From positions 1 to 35,336 of the forward strand of contig CANRET010000018.1 in assembly GCA_947629715.1 (NCBI GenBank): a DNA stretch of 35,336 nt, in the 5' to 3' direction. Numbering within the stretch: the stretch's first letter is position 1; each line of letters starts with the position of its first letter. Positions 1-9,315 of this stretch are shown here, one piece after another. A model generated the notes under the pieces. That model was given only the letters and a program-made list of their open reading frames with translations, searched no databases and was not told where the DNA came from. This stretch comes from an uncultured Akkermansia sp. (GTDB taxonomy: Bacteria > Verrucomicrobiota > Verrucomicrobiia > Verrucomicrobiales > Akkermansiaceae). The translations under genes were made by a program, and so were the position numbers.

Positions 1-189
1 TTTTTTCTGACCATCCTTCGATGACTTTGACTTCGGTATCAGGTATTCAAACGCCTTGATTTTATCCTTCAGTGCACCCACTTCATCTCCCCAGTATCTC
101 CGGAGAGTTTCCCCATTGAGGATACTAATTTCATCCATATTGCAGAGCTTTCCCTCTGCGCCAACTTGTTTTTTGTTTGGTTTCGTCAT
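1..189 (-). CDS. Partial small hypothetical gene running off the left edge
   Basis: An open frame of 63 codons starts with ATG at 189 and continues beyond the left edge of the window, so the C-terminus is missing. The visible protein is hydrophilic and lysine-rich. It begins MTKPNKKQVGAEGK and has a mixed helical stretch around GETLRRYWGDEVGALKDKIK. There is no signal peptide, so a cytoplasmic product is likely. The start codon overlaps the stop of the preceding small gene in the arrangement ATGA, a typical sign of translational coupling. I recognise no family. Its position after the last caspase gene suggests another accessory gene of the same island. Confidence 0.55.
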   Translation of the reverse strand, partial: MTKPNKKQVGAEGKLCNMDEISILNGETLRRYWGDEVGALKDKIKAFEYLIPKSKSSKDGQKK

Positions 190-439
190 AAATATAAATT
201 TAGTAGAAAACTTTTTGCAACATTATCTATAGGTACATAATCGAGACAGCTTTCCTCCAGAGTATGCATCAGCTTATCCCATGCTACTCTTCCATTCTGT
301 CGCTCCACCAAATTCGGACTATTCCCAACCAGAAGCAGCCGTTGAATATCCCGCTGAGCAGATTGGTTCTCCTTTTTGCATGTTGTTTTACTGCAATTGT
401 TACATGGAGCTTGTTTTGGATTATTTTTTTCTTAGCCAT
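186..439 (-). CDS. Small Cys-motif gene with an apparent frameshift in an A7 run
   Basis: The gene begins with ATG at 439 (MAKKK), 30 bases after the stop of the upstream caspase. It immediately meets a run of seven A residues on the coding strand (424-430 in the window). Read without correction the frame gives MAKKKII and stops early. One extra A, or a -1 slip, continues into an 84-residue protein ending at 186. The corrected product has a C-x2-C-x4-C motif (C13, C16, C21) in PCNNCSKTTC and then a charged helical region. Its stop overlaps the next gene's start as ATGA, which supports the second frame being genuinely coding. It could be a pseudogene, a phase-variable homopolymer gene, a slippage-decoded gene, or a sequencing error. 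No family is recognised. Confidence 0.5.
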
Positions 440-469
440 TTTCGTATTTGGGTGTTGTTTGAGTGAAAG

Positions 470-3400
470 TTATCTTTCCCTCGCTTCTGCAGCAATTTGC
501 TCAAGTATTTTATAATTAGGATTCCATGAGTCCATTGGCTCTTTTCCGAACCTATCAGTAATGTGAATATTCGCCCCATACCGTATTAACAATTTGATGG
601 CAGGTAAAGCCTCGCTAAAGGGAATGCCTCCCAGTCGGCACAGGAAATAAAGAGGAGAGGCATCACGAATATTGGGATTTGCCCCATTTTCCAATAGAAT
701 GCGCATCTTTTCCAGTTCTTGTTCCCGTTGAAATCTGTTGGAGGCTTTACAGTATTGGAAAGTTACTAGATACAGTGGGGAGACTTGATAACTGAACGCT
801 TCGCCATTCAGTACGCGCCTTAAATGGCTACATAGTTCCTTTGGCGCGTCCATTTCTCTATTCGCATCGGTCCCATGAATCAGTAACATTTCTACGAGCT
901 TCGGACTTTCCTTCAGCATTTTCCCCGCGAATGACTCCAGTCCCGGTAATCGTTTAACTCCTTTCTCCAGAAATATTTGAGCCACTTCTTCCAGCTGTCC
1001 AACATAGGCATTATCGTCCCTTAAAGCTGTCTCAAACGCGTCAGCGTAAGAAACATTTTCCGACCAACCATGTGCAATCAAACGTCGAAGCATTTCAACG
1101 GGTGCTTTATGTTCAATTGCTGATTTCATAATATCGCTTGCTTCTACGTCGTTATACGCTTTCATTCCGCGCTCGAGCAACTCCCTCACCCCTTCCCAAT
1201 CAGACTTCTCTATTTTGCTCTTGATGGATGTACATCCGACTCCCTCAACCAGAAGCATACTTTCAGGAGCCTCCGCCGCCACAATATTTGGTTTTTGCTG
1301 CCCGCCTGTTTGTTTATTGACAGCTTCCATTACACTCCTCATAACTTCCTCTACGGAGAAAAAGCCGTCACCATCCATATCTTTGGTTGTTCCCGCTCCA
1401 CTTAGTGCTTGGATAACAGAAGCCGTAAATACCCCATTCTTCCATGCGCCGGACTCAAGGGCGTATTCCGCTCCCGCCGCTCCGGCTACGATGTTGACGC
1501 CTCGCTGGACATCGCCGCGTGAGAACAAATCCTCAATGTAGCGTTTCTTCTGTTTCGTGTTGAGTGCTCCGATAGCCTTTTTTACCTTCATGCCTCGGTG
1601 TTGAATTGCGCGTACACCGTGCGGCAGTTGTACGCCACTCATCGCCAGCTTTTCTTCCCCTGCCTCGCCGAGCATGCCGGAGTGACATGTATCGAGCAAC
1701 AGCAATTTCTTACGAGCCTTTGCGTTTTTCAGGCACGCCGTCAATTCATCCATCGCGATGCCCGTTTCACCTATCCGGTCGATGTTAAAGCCAGCCGGAG
1801 CGTAATAGTAGTTCAGTTGATCATCCAACATGCCGTGCCCTGCCACGTAAAGCACAATGCGATCTTCCAACGATGCCGTCGATAAGAACATCTTTACCTT
1901 CTCAAGCACAGTTTTGTCTTTAACTTCTTTGTCGGTGAGAACGAGTAAATGTTTGCGTCCCGTTCCATATTTTCCAAATGCGGCTGCTATATCCTTTGCA
2001 TCCTTCGCAGCGTATTGCAGCTGCAGGTCAGGATTATCGTAGTCCGACACGCCAAGCGCGACAATATAGAGATCAGACTTGGCCTTGCTCCGGTAAATAG
2101 TACGGAAACGGAACGTGTCACCGGATATGCCTTGGCCATCCACCGGCGTGATTTCAATCCAGTTCTGCCCGCTTGCCAGCGGCACTTCCACCGTCAGCTC
2201 CTCCTGCTCACCCGCAGCAATGTTTAATCCATTCTCCCAACTTTGAGGCACTTCCACGCCGTCCACGCGTACGATCACCTTGGCAATGTCGTTTGCCGTA
2301 GCTTTAGCGGTCACCGTGAAACGTGCCGTATCCGTTGTACTGAAGAGATTTGGCATGTTCACCTCCACCGCCGGAAAATCCTTGAGAAAAGGTTCCGATG
2401 GCATGTTATCCGGGTCGAAGCCTTGCTTACGTAGCCACCTCTTCGTCGTCTCCCTCAATGCGGCTATATCATCTGCATTCCCGCCTAGCGCTTCCAACAC
2501 CTCCGCAGGACGATTCCGCCAAGGAGCCAGAGCTTGCATGCCGACAACGCGCTCTCCATCACCGTATTGCAAGAACTTCTCACATCCCGGAGAACCTACG
2601 TAGCGTCCATCTGGCAGGGCAATGGCATACCCTTGCGCAGGGTCAATGTACATGTCTGCCACCTTCCTATTCGTCCCCCATGAATTGAGCTCCTCAATGC
2701 TGTACTTGTTATCTCCTTCCGGGCATAGTATCCACTCCTTTTCCGGAATGTATGCATACGGCAGGGTAGAAGATACACTCGTACGCCTCGCAATGACTTC
2801 GTACGTGTAGTCCTCAGGGCTCAAATCAATGATGTAAAATTCCTGTCCTTTGTTATCTGATGATATCAAGGTGAGCGTTATTCGGAGTTTTTCTCCACGG
2901 CGCATCATTGTTCCCGAGTGGAAGCGTTCGAATTTGGACATGAATGCAAACCTCTTGTCCAAATTCCGCAGAGCTTTCATTTTTGCATTGGAGAGGATCT
3001 TGAGCGCTACCCTTTCATTATCATACGGCCCTCTTGGAGGCTCAGCCTCCGTCGAAAAAAACATCACGTCACCCGTCTGATGATTGATTAATCCCAATGT
3101 CATCATCCATGTGAAACCTCCTTCTTCGTTCGCTGTTCCTCTGCACAAAAAGAGTTCATACTCATCGTCCAATTTCACAGATTCCGTGTCGCTGAAGGAA
3201 GCTGCTACTTCTCCGTAATATTCCCCCGGAGGGCAACCGAGTGCGTTCAGTTTTTGTAAAATCGCCTTTCCCATCTTCGGATCCATAGTCGTGCTTCCAG
3301 AGGATGTCTTCGAAACAGGAGCATTGTGAGAATATAGGGAATTCAACGATACTGCCAAATTGTATTGCCATAGATCTTGAACGGCAATCGTAGCCTCGTT

Positions 3401-4435
3401 CTTTATTTCTACTTGGTTAATCTGATCCTTGCTAATCCCTGCCGATATTTGCCTGCGCAGTGTCTCCAATAAGCTCTGATTTCGTAGGATCGGCAATTCT
3501 GCGAGCCCAGCGTCTCGATTGGTGTAGTAATGTAATCCCACAGGTAAATTACTTTCTCCGCTATAATCTCCTTCGGGCAGATCAAATCGCTTTCGAATTT
3601 TAAAAGGGAATTGCCCATACGGAGGGTTATCGACAGTATAAACAGAAAATTCGCTTGGCACTGCTAAACTAGCGTCGTACATACCAGATCCTTCTGAGAA
3701 GCCGCCATTGAATAAATAGCTGGAAGATTGTCGCTTACTCCGGATTCCTTTCACCACGGGGGAGAAGTCCACATAAGGATTGTCCACACTAATAAATATA
3801 TCCCTGTAAATTCTTCCCGTTCGTGAATTCCAGAAGGAAGTCACATTAGCCTTCGTCGTGAGAGGAGAAGGGGTGATAACATAGTTTTCATCGCTCGCTA
3901 GAATCGGGCAGTTAATGTAAGAAAGATTCGGATAGAACATGATCCCACTGCTATTCAGCTTCAGGAAGTGACTCCAGTCATACAAACTTGTGTCGTCCGG
4001 CGTGTTAAGAATTGAGCGGAATAACTTTTTCCTTTTCGCGCATTCCTCCTCTGCATATTCATTCTTTTGGATGATATTGCCAAATTGACGTTCCTCTTTC
4101 CTAAGCAACTCCAAATAATCGCTAGGTGACATCATATCTTTCAATTTCCCGAGAAGCTCCCCCATTTCCTTGAGGTACCATTTTGGTAAACGCACGCTTT
4201 CATCATTGTATAGTCCTGTGATGACGACAAAAGGAGATTCCTGCACGCGCGGTTTCGGAGGCGCCGTATTGACCGTCCTTGCAGGTCTGCCCTGCGGAGT
4301 CGTCCGAACAGTCGTATTCACCGGCTGTGAGCGCTTGATGTTAAATCGACTATCCAAACGAGAAACTTGAGCCTCTGCATCAACGATACACAAGCCCAAG
4401 CAAACCGCACATGTTAAAAGAAATGTAGTTTTCAT
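470..4435 (-). CDS. Secreted caspase-like (C14) protein with EF-hand and C-terminal ankyrin-like repeats (copy C1)
   Basis: This is a 1321-residue predicted secreted cysteine protease of the caspase/orthocaspase clan. A signal peptide spans about residues 1-22 (cleavage near AEA-Q), followed by a stalk motif SRLDSRFNIKRSQ. Residues 150-600 look like a degenerate WD40-type beta-propeller (FWNSRTGRIY, LGLINHQTGDVMFF). Residues 605-650 carry the GSPGCEKF...NRPAEVLEALG segment common in propeller-caspase proteins, and 700-785 form an Ig-like domain. The caspase fold covers about 788-1010, with His867 (VAGHGML) and Cys917 (LLLDTCHSG) as the dyad. An EF-hand loop follows at 1019-1030 (D-x-D-x-DG...EE), then ankyrin-like repeats at about 1080-1300. 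It starts 30 bases after copy C2. Orthocaspases usually cleave after Arg or Lys; the substrate here is unknown. The core is nearly identical to C2 and C3, but the C-terminus differs. Confidence 0.88.
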   Translation of the reverse strand: MKTTFLLTCAVCLGLCIVDAEAQVSRLDSRFNIKRSQPVNTTVRTTPQGRPARTVNTAPPKPRVQESPFVVITGLYNDESVRLPKWYLKEMGELLGKLKDMMSPSDYLELLRKEERQFGNIIQKNEYAEEECAKRKKLFRSILNTPDDTSLYDWSHFLKLNSSGIMFYPNLSYINCPILASDENYVITPSPLTTKANVTSFWNSRTGRIYRDIFISVDNPYVDFSPVVKGIRSKRQSSSYLFNGGFSEGSGMYDASLAVPSEFSVYTVDNPPYGQFPFKIRKRFDLPEGDYSGESNLPVGLHYYTNRDAGLAELPILRNQSLLETLRRQISAGISKDQINQVEIKNEATIAVQDLWQYNLAVSLNSLYSHNAPVSKTSSGSTTMDPKMGKAILQKLNALGCPPGEYYGEVAASFSDTESVKLDDEYELFLCRGTANEEGGFTWMMTLGLINHQTGDVMFFSTEAEPPRGPYDNERVALKILSNAKMKALRNLDKRFAFMSKFERFHSGTMMRRGEKLRITLTLISSDNKGQEFYIIDLSPEDYTYEVIARRTSVSSTLPYAYIPEKEWILCPEGDNKYSIEELNSWGTNRKVADMYIDPAQGYAIALPDGRYVGSPGCEKFLQYGDGERVVGMQALAPWRNRPAEVLEALGGNADDIAALRETTKRWLRKQGFDPDNMPSEPFLKDFPAVEVNMPNLFSTTDTARFTVTAKATANDIAKVIVRVDGVEVPQSWENGLNIAAGEQEELTVEVPLASGQNWIEITPVDGQGISGDTFRFRTIYRSKAKSDLYIVALGVSDYDNPDLQLQYAAKDAKDIAAAFGKYGTGRKHLLVLTDKEVKDKTVLEKVKMFLSTASLEDRIVLYVAGHGMLDDQLNYYYAPAGFNIDRIGETGIAMDELTACLKNAKARKKLLLLDTCHSGMLGEAGEEKLAMSGVQLPHGVRAIQHRGMKVKKAIGALNTKQKKRYIEDLFSRGDVQRGVNIVAGAAGAEYALESGAWKNGVFTASVIQALSGAGTTKDMDGDGFFSVEEVMRSVMEAVNKQTGGQQKPNIVAAEAPESMLLVEGVGCTSIKSKIEKSDWEGVRELLERGMKAYNDVEASDIMKSAIEHKAPVEMLRRLIAHGWSENVSYADAFETALRDDNAYVGQLEEVAQIFLEKGVKRLPGLESFAGKMLKESPKLVEMLLIHGTDANREMDAPKELCSHLRRVLNGEAFSYQVSPLYLVTFQYCKASNRFQREQELEKMRILLENGANPNIRDASPLYFLCRLGGIPFSEALPAIKLLIRYGANIHITDRFGKEPMDSWNPNYKILEQIAAEARER
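1412..2638 (-). repeat. Conserved caspase-core block, copy in C1
   Basis: About 1.2 kb encoding the GSPG/NRPAEVLEALG segment, the Ig-like domain and the caspase fold is nearly the same in sequence as 5462-6814 and 11199-12461. Flanking N-terminal and C-terminal regions are far less alike. Such a conserved middle is typical of gene conversion or module exchange. Confidence 0.75.
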
Positions 4436-4465
4436 ATCTGATTTCTTACCTCACTCAAATACTGC

Positions 4466-5017
4466 TTATTTTGTGAATATGGTGATAGAATCGGCATGCT
4501 GCACCCAATCTGCGGGTCCTTCCGGAGCGAGACATCCCTCCAGCGATCCTTCGTATACGCCCTGATTTTCAGATTTAAATGTAATTACTGCAGGCTCTTG
4601 GGGAATTGAATATACATAATCATCCTTTATTGATACAGAACGGCATAAGGTTGTTCCATGACGGTCAACGTTTTTGATGTATAATTTTGCCGTTGCCCCG
4701 GTAGGGACGTACGTATGATAAGTCAAAAGACAAGAGCGTCCGAGATTATCTTCGCAGTGGGGAATACTCATCGATCCGTGCTGGGGGGTTCCCAAGCTTG
4801 TCGGCGAAACTGGGTGACCATTTGCCGCTACTGTCTCATCGCCGTAGTAGTAAGCTTCCCCATTCTTTATGTACCACCAGTCTGTACTCGTTCCAAAAGA
4901 AGCTCCGTGCGACCTCAATTTGATCCATGCCCCTTCTAGCGACTTCGGTGCGGCTAACGTGTGCTGAACTTTTGGCAAATTAATAGGCGTAATAACGCCC
5001 GTTTTGTGCGAAGCACA
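4466..5017 (-). other. Captured lipoprotein module at the 3' end of caspase C2
   Basis: Codons from Cys1184 (5015-5017) to the stop encode a domain closely matching residues 25-204 of the lipoprotein at 8596-9210. Shared blocks include DWWY.KNGEAYYYGDETVAA, CEDNLGRS, FKSENQGVYEG and the ending DSITIFTK. The sequence just before the join, ILRSANKYS, matches the end of an ankyrin-caspase tail (ILRSVNN then stop) preserved at 14946-15034. This locates the deletion that removed the stop, a short spacer and a lipoprotein signal peptide of about 24 codons. Confidence 0.8.
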
Positions 5018-8000
5018 GGAGTATTTGTTCGCTGAACGAAGTATCTTATAAATCGTTGCGGCATTAGGGCCGCCGACACATGTCTCCACTGAGGCTCCTT
5101 TCGCCGTACGTGCATTGACATTGGCACCATGATCTACAAGCCACTGCACAACATCGACACGACTGAGACCACAAGCATTATGAAGAGCCGTCGTGCCATT
5201 GGCATTTTCTAACACCGTATCGACCGGAGCTCCATTTTTTATCCTTTCCAAAAGCTGCAAAACACGCTTTTGATAAAGCTTTTCGAGCGGGGTTTTATAA
5301 GATGTTCCCTTGAGATCTTGAATAATTGAATCAAGCTCGTTGTTACTTGCCTCACATTGAGTCGCAACACTTTCATGGATGGGCAACGGATTTTCCACAG
5401 TTTTTCCCTCCTCTTCATCTTGATGCTTTAACAAAAGAGATAGGGGAAATCCCTCACATCCTTCCGAAGCTACGGAGCTGGGTTTCTGCTCGCCGTTAGT
5501 CTGTTCTGCAACCTTGCTCGTCACGTAATTTTGCAGCTCCTCGACAGTGAGTTTGCCGTCCTTGTTGGCATCCGCATTCGGATCTTGTAGGGCTCGTATG
5601 AGCGTGGACGTGAATACGCCATTCTTCCACGCGCCCGATTCTAGGGCGTATTCCGCTCCCGCTGCTCCCGCTATGATGTTGATGCCGCGCTGGACATCGC
5701 CACGTGAGAATAAGTCCTCAATGTAACGTTTCTTCTGTTTCGTGTTGAGCGCTCCGATAGCCTTCTTTATCTTCATGCCGCGATGTTGAATCGCCCGTAC
5801 ACCATGCGGCAGTTGCACGCCACTCATCGCCAGCTTTTCTTCCCCTGCCTCGCCGAGCATACCGGAGTGACATGTATCGAGCAACAATAACTTCTTACGA
5901 GCCTTTGCGTTTTGCAAACACGCCGTCAGTTCATCCATCGCGATACCCGTCTCACCAATCCGCTCCGGATCAAACCCTGCCGGAGCGTAGTAGTAATTGT
6001 ACTTGTCGTCCAGCATACCGTGCCCCGCCACATAGAAGACCACGCGATCATTCACTGTCGTGTTCGACAGGAAGTCGCGTACTTTTTCCAGCGCGCTACG
6101 ATCCTTCACTTGCTCATTTGTCAGCAGCAGCACATGCTTTCTCCCGGAGCCGTATTGCTCCAGAGCCTTGGAGATATCCGTGGCATCCTTGGCGGCGTAT
6201 TGCAGCTGCAGGTCGGGATTATCGTAATCCGAAACGCCGAGCGCAACAATATAAAGGTCGGATTTCGCCTTGCTCCGGTAGATGGTGCGAAAACGGAACG
6301 TATCGCCGGATATGCCTTGGCTATCCACCGGCGTGACTTCAATCCAGTTCTGCCCGCTTGCCAGCGGCACTTCCACCGTTAGCTCCTCCTGCTCACCTGC
6401 AGCAACGGTTAGCCCGCTGCTCCAACCTTGAGGTACTTCCTCGCCGTCCACGCGCACAATCACCTTGGCAATGTCATTTGCCGTAGCTTTGGCTGTCACC
6501 GTGAAACGTGCCGTATCCGTCGTGCTGAAGAGACTCGGCATGTGCACGTCCACTGCCGGAAAGTCCTTGAGAGATGGTTCCATCGGCATATGGTCCGAGT
6601 CAAAACCCTGCTTGCGCAGCCACCTCTTCGTTGTCTCTCTCAGTGCGGCTATATCATCTGCATTCCCGCCTAGCGCTTCCAAAACCTCCGCCGGACGATT
6701 CCGCCAAGGTGCTAGAGCTTGCATTCCGACAACGCTTTCTCCATCGCCATACTGCAGAAACTTCTCACACCCGGGGGAACCCGCATAGAGACCATTGGAC
6801 AAGGTAATGGCGTACCCTTGCGCAGGGTCAATGTACATGTCCGCCAATTTTTTCTGCGAATCGAGCTCTTCAATGCTGTACTTATTGTCTCCTCCTGTCC
6901 GCAATATCCACTGTTTCTCCGGAACGAAGGCATCCGGCAACGCGGAAGGTTCACTTTTGCGTGTTGCAATAACCTTGTACGTGTAGTCCTCTGGATGTAG
7001 CTCAACGATATTAAATTCATGCCTCCTTTTTTCGGACGAAGATCCAGTCATGTACGCTATCATGAGGCTATTCCCCTGGCGCCCAATTGTTCCAAAGAGT
7101 AGCCGTTCATTTAATGACATAAATGCAAATCCTTTGTTTAGATTCTTCATGGATAGCATTTTGGCCTGAGGAAGAATCGTACAACTTTCATCAAATGACT
7201 TACCTGGGAAAAACATGACGTCCCCCGTCCGATGATTGATCAATCCTAACGTGACCATATGTTCATAGTCTTCCGCGTACGCAAGACCTCTGCATAAAAA
7301 GAGTTCATATTCATCGTCCAATTTTATTGAATCCATATCGCTAAAGGAAGAAAATGAATCGCCGTAATCTTCTCCAGGAGGGCAACCTATTGCGGTCAAT
7401 TTTTGTAAAATTGCCTGTTTCAATTCCTGACTCTCGATAGGGTTTGTGGCTGGCGATTTTAGATCAGGGGCGCCATAGCAATGCAAGGAATCCAGCGAAA
7501 CTGCCAGATTGTACTGCCACATATCTCGTACGACGACTGTAGTTTCACCTTTTGCCTCCACTTGGTTAATCTGTCCCTTACTAATCCCTCTCAATTTTTG
7601 CTCCAGTAATCTCTGATTACGCCTGATCGGCAATTGCATGAGTCCTGCTTCCCGATTGGCGTAATAGCTCGCTTGTCCAATAGTACCCGTATCTTGCCAT
7701 ATATCCAATTTATCAAACATAATTTCCGAAATCCCATACCGTCTGCAGAAATCAGACGAGAATTTTCGCAAGCGACTTGTGTATACGTATAGCTCGTCTG
7801 GAAATGCCATCCCTGGGTCATAGCTATCATTTATCGAATCTCCATAAAATAAGTAACCAACAATTTGTTGATCTCCTTGAATGCCGCGCACAACAGGACT
7901 GAAATCTATACCATCGTTGCATGCTATAAAAAGCTCTCTGTAAATTCTTCCTGTCCGTGAATCCCAAAACGAAATCACATTTGGATTCGGCGTAAGGGGA

Positions 8001-8566
8001 GAAGGGGTGACAACATACTCTTCATCGCTCGCTAGAATCGGTTGGTTGATATAGGAAAGGTTCGGATAAAACGTGATCCCGTTACTGTTCGGCTTCAAAA
8101 AGTGACTCCAGCCGTATAGGTTCGTATCGCTTGGATCGTTGAGGATTGCTCGTAATTTTTCCTTTTGTTTATTTAGTTCCCCTTCTTTTTGGCTTCGTAC
8201 AGAGCATTCCCCGAATCGTGCTTCCTCCCGCTGAAGCAATCCAAAATAATCGCCAGATGACAACTTCTCTTTTAATTCTCCAAGTAGCTCTCCCATCTCC
8301 TCCAGATACCATTTTGGTAAACGCACACTTTCATCGTTGTATAGTCCCGTGATGACGACAAAGGGAGATTCCTGTACGCGCGGTTTCGGGGGCGTCGTGT
8401 TGACCGTCCTTGCAGGCCTGCTCTGCGGAGTCGTCCGAACGGTCGTATTCACCGGCTGAGAGCGCTTGATGTTAAACCGACGGTCCAGACGAGAGACTTG
8501 TGCATCTGCATCAAAAATGCACAAGCCCAAGCAAACCACACATGCGAAAAGAAATGTATTTTTCAT
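4466..8566 (-). CDS. Secreted caspase-like protein fused to a lipoprotein mature domain (copy C2)
   Basis: This 1366-residue protein has the same plan as C1: a signal peptide (1-22), the SRLDRRFNIKRSQ stalk, a propeller-like region (150-580), an Ig-like domain (about 682-765) and a caspase fold (about 770-990) with His849 and Cys899. An EF-hand loop lies at 999-1010 (DANKDGKLTVEE) and an ankyrin repeat at about 1124-1175. At residue 1184 the sequence changes into SCASHKTGVITPINLPK and continues to the end as a close copy of the mature part of the lipoprotein encoded at 8596-9210. The join falls at the lipobox cysteine, so the signal peptide and ankyrin stop of the parent genes have been lost. 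The cysteine is internal and should not be lipidated. The gene starts 29 bases after that lipoprotein gene, so the two are probably co-transcribed. Confidence 0.87.
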   Translation of the reverse strand: MKNTFLFACVVCLGLCIFDADAQVSRLDRRFNIKRSQPVNTTVRTTPQSRPARTVNTTPPKPRVQESPFVVITGLYNDESVRLPKWYLEEMGELLGELKEKLSSGDYFGLLQREEARFGECSVRSQKEGELNKQKEKLRAILNDPSDTNLYGWSHFLKPNSNGITFYPNLSYINQPILASDEEYVVTPSPLTPNPNVISFWDSRTGRIYRELFIACNDGIDFSPVVRGIQGDQQIVGYLFYGDSINDSYDPGMAFPDELYVYTSRLRKFSSDFCRRYGISEIMFDKLDIWQDTGTIGQASYYANREAGLMQLPIRRNQRLLEQKLRGISKGQINQVEAKGETTVVVRDMWQYNLAVSLDSLHCYGAPDLKSPATNPIESQELKQAILQKLTAIGCPPGEDYGDSFSSFSDMDSIKLDDEYELFLCRGLAYAEDYEHMVTLGLINHRTGDVMFFPGKSFDESCTILPQAKMLSMKNLNKGFAFMSLNERLLFGTIGRQGNSLMIAYMTGSSSEKRRHEFNIVELHPEDYTYKVIATRKSEPSALPDAFVPEKQWILRTGGDNKYSIEELDSQKKLADMYIDPAQGYAITLSNGLYAGSPGCEKFLQYGDGESVVGMQALAPWRNRPAEVLEALGGNADDIAALRETTKRWLRKQGFDSDHMPMEPSLKDFPAVDVHMPSLFSTTDTARFTVTAKATANDIAKVIVRVDGEEVPQGWSSGLTVAAGEQEELTVEVPLASGQNWIEVTPVDSQGISGDTFRFRTIYRSKAKSDLYIVALGVSDYDNPDLQLQYAAKDATDISKALEQYGSGRKHVLLLTNEQVKDRSALEKVRDFLSNTTVNDRVVFYVAGHGMLDDKYNYYYAPAGFDPERIGETGIAMDELTACLQNAKARKKLLLLDTCHSGMLGEAGEEKLAMSGVQLPHGVRAIQHRGMKIKKAIGALNTKQKKRYIEDLFSRGDVQRGINIIAGAAGAEYALESGAWKNGVFTSTLIRALQDPNADANKDGKLTVEELQNYVTSKVAEQTNGEQKPSSVASEGCEGFPLSLLLKHQDEEEGKTVENPLPIHESVATQCEASNNELDSIIQDLKGTSYKTPLEKLYQKRVLQLLERIKNGAPVDTVLENANGTTALHNACGLSRVDVVQWLVDHGANVNARTAKGASVETCVGGPNAATIYKILRSANKYSCASHKTGVITPINLPKVQHTLAAPKSLEGAWIKLRSHGASFGTSTDWWYIKNGEAYYYGDETVAANGHPVSPTSLGTPQHGSMSIPHCEDNLGRSCLLTYHTYVPTGATAKLYIKNVDRHGTTLCRSVSIKDDYVYSIPQEPAVITFKSENQGVYEGSLEGCLAPEGPADWVQHADSITIFTK
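5462..6814 (-). repeat. Conserved caspase-core block, copy in C2
   Basis: Second copy of the core block. Here and in C3 the similarity continues through the EF-hand and the sequence KPSSVASE, whereas C1 has a different EF-hand and continuation. Confidence 0.75.
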
Positions 8567-8595
8567 ATCTGATTTCTTACCCCGCTTGCTGTTGC

Positions 8596-9210
8596 TTATT
8601 TCGTGAATATGGTAATAGAGTCAGCCTGCCATGTCCCAACGAGCCAGTTGCCAAAGACACCTTTTATTGTGCCTTCATACACACCCTGATTTTCAGATTT
8701 AAATGTGATAAGCGCAGGTTCATTAGAAAGCTCGTAAAATGTATCATTCTTTGATGCAGAACGGCATAAAGTTGTTTCACGGCGATCATTATTTTGGATG
8801 TACAGTTTTGCCGTTGCCCCAGAAGGAACGTACGTATGAGAAGTCAATTGATAAGAGCGTCCGAGATTATCTTCGCAGTAAGGAATACGCATCGATCCGT
8901 ACTCGGGGGTTCCCATGCTTGTCGGCGAAACCGGGTGACCATTTGCCGCTACTGTCTCATCACCGTAGTAGTAAGCTTCTCCATTTTTTACGTACCACCA
9001 GTCTACGTGAGGTCCCAGAGAAGAGCTGTGCGATCTCAACCTGATCCATGCCCCTTCAAGTGACTTCGGCGCGGCTAACGTGTGTTGAACTTTTGGCAAG
9101 TTAACAGGTGTAACAGCACTTGTTTCGTGTGAAGCACAGGAGTTCACCAGCGCAGTTAATAGCGTAGTCAAAGCAACACTTCCGATTTTGATCGTGTAGT
9201 TTATTTTCAT
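8596..9210 (-). CDS. Lipoprotein L1 with aromatic beta-rich domain, partner of caspase C2
   Basis: This 204-residue protein has an N-terminal lipoprotein signal peptide ending at Cys25 (ALVNSC), so it should be lipidated and face the periplasm or cell surface. After CASH the segment PVNLPKVQHTLAAP is shared with the other lipoproteins of this island. The mature domain is rich in Tyr, Trp and Gly (DWWYVKNGEAYYYG, FKSENQGVYEG) and looks all-beta. I know no named family for it. The gene ends 29 bases before the caspase C2 start and its mature domain is duplicated as the C-terminus of C2. Both facts suggest that it works with the caspase, for example as a surface anchor or inhibitor. That role is inference. 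Confidence 0.75.
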   Translation of the reverse strand: MKINYTIKIGSVALTTLLTALVNSCASHETSAVTPVNLPKVQHTLAAPKSLEGAWIRLRSHSSSLGPHVDWWYVKNGEAYYYGDETVAANGHPVSPTSMGTPEYGSMRIPYCEDNLGRSYQLTSHTYVPSGATAKLYIQNNDRRETTLCRSASKNDTFYELSNEPALITFKSENQGVYEGTIKGVFGNWLVGTWQADSITIFTK

Positions 9211-9315
9211 GGTTGAGTAAATTAGAAGATATTCTACTATGGGAGACGTTTTTTATGATTCCGTTATCGCGTCAGAAAACAAGACGGTGAATACTTTGGG
9301 GTCGAGATGCACATG

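Noticed and set aside
264..515. Hydrophobic plus-strand frame at the left end
   Set aside because: It is the mirror of the small Cys-motif gene and the end of caspase C1. It has no ribosome-binding site.
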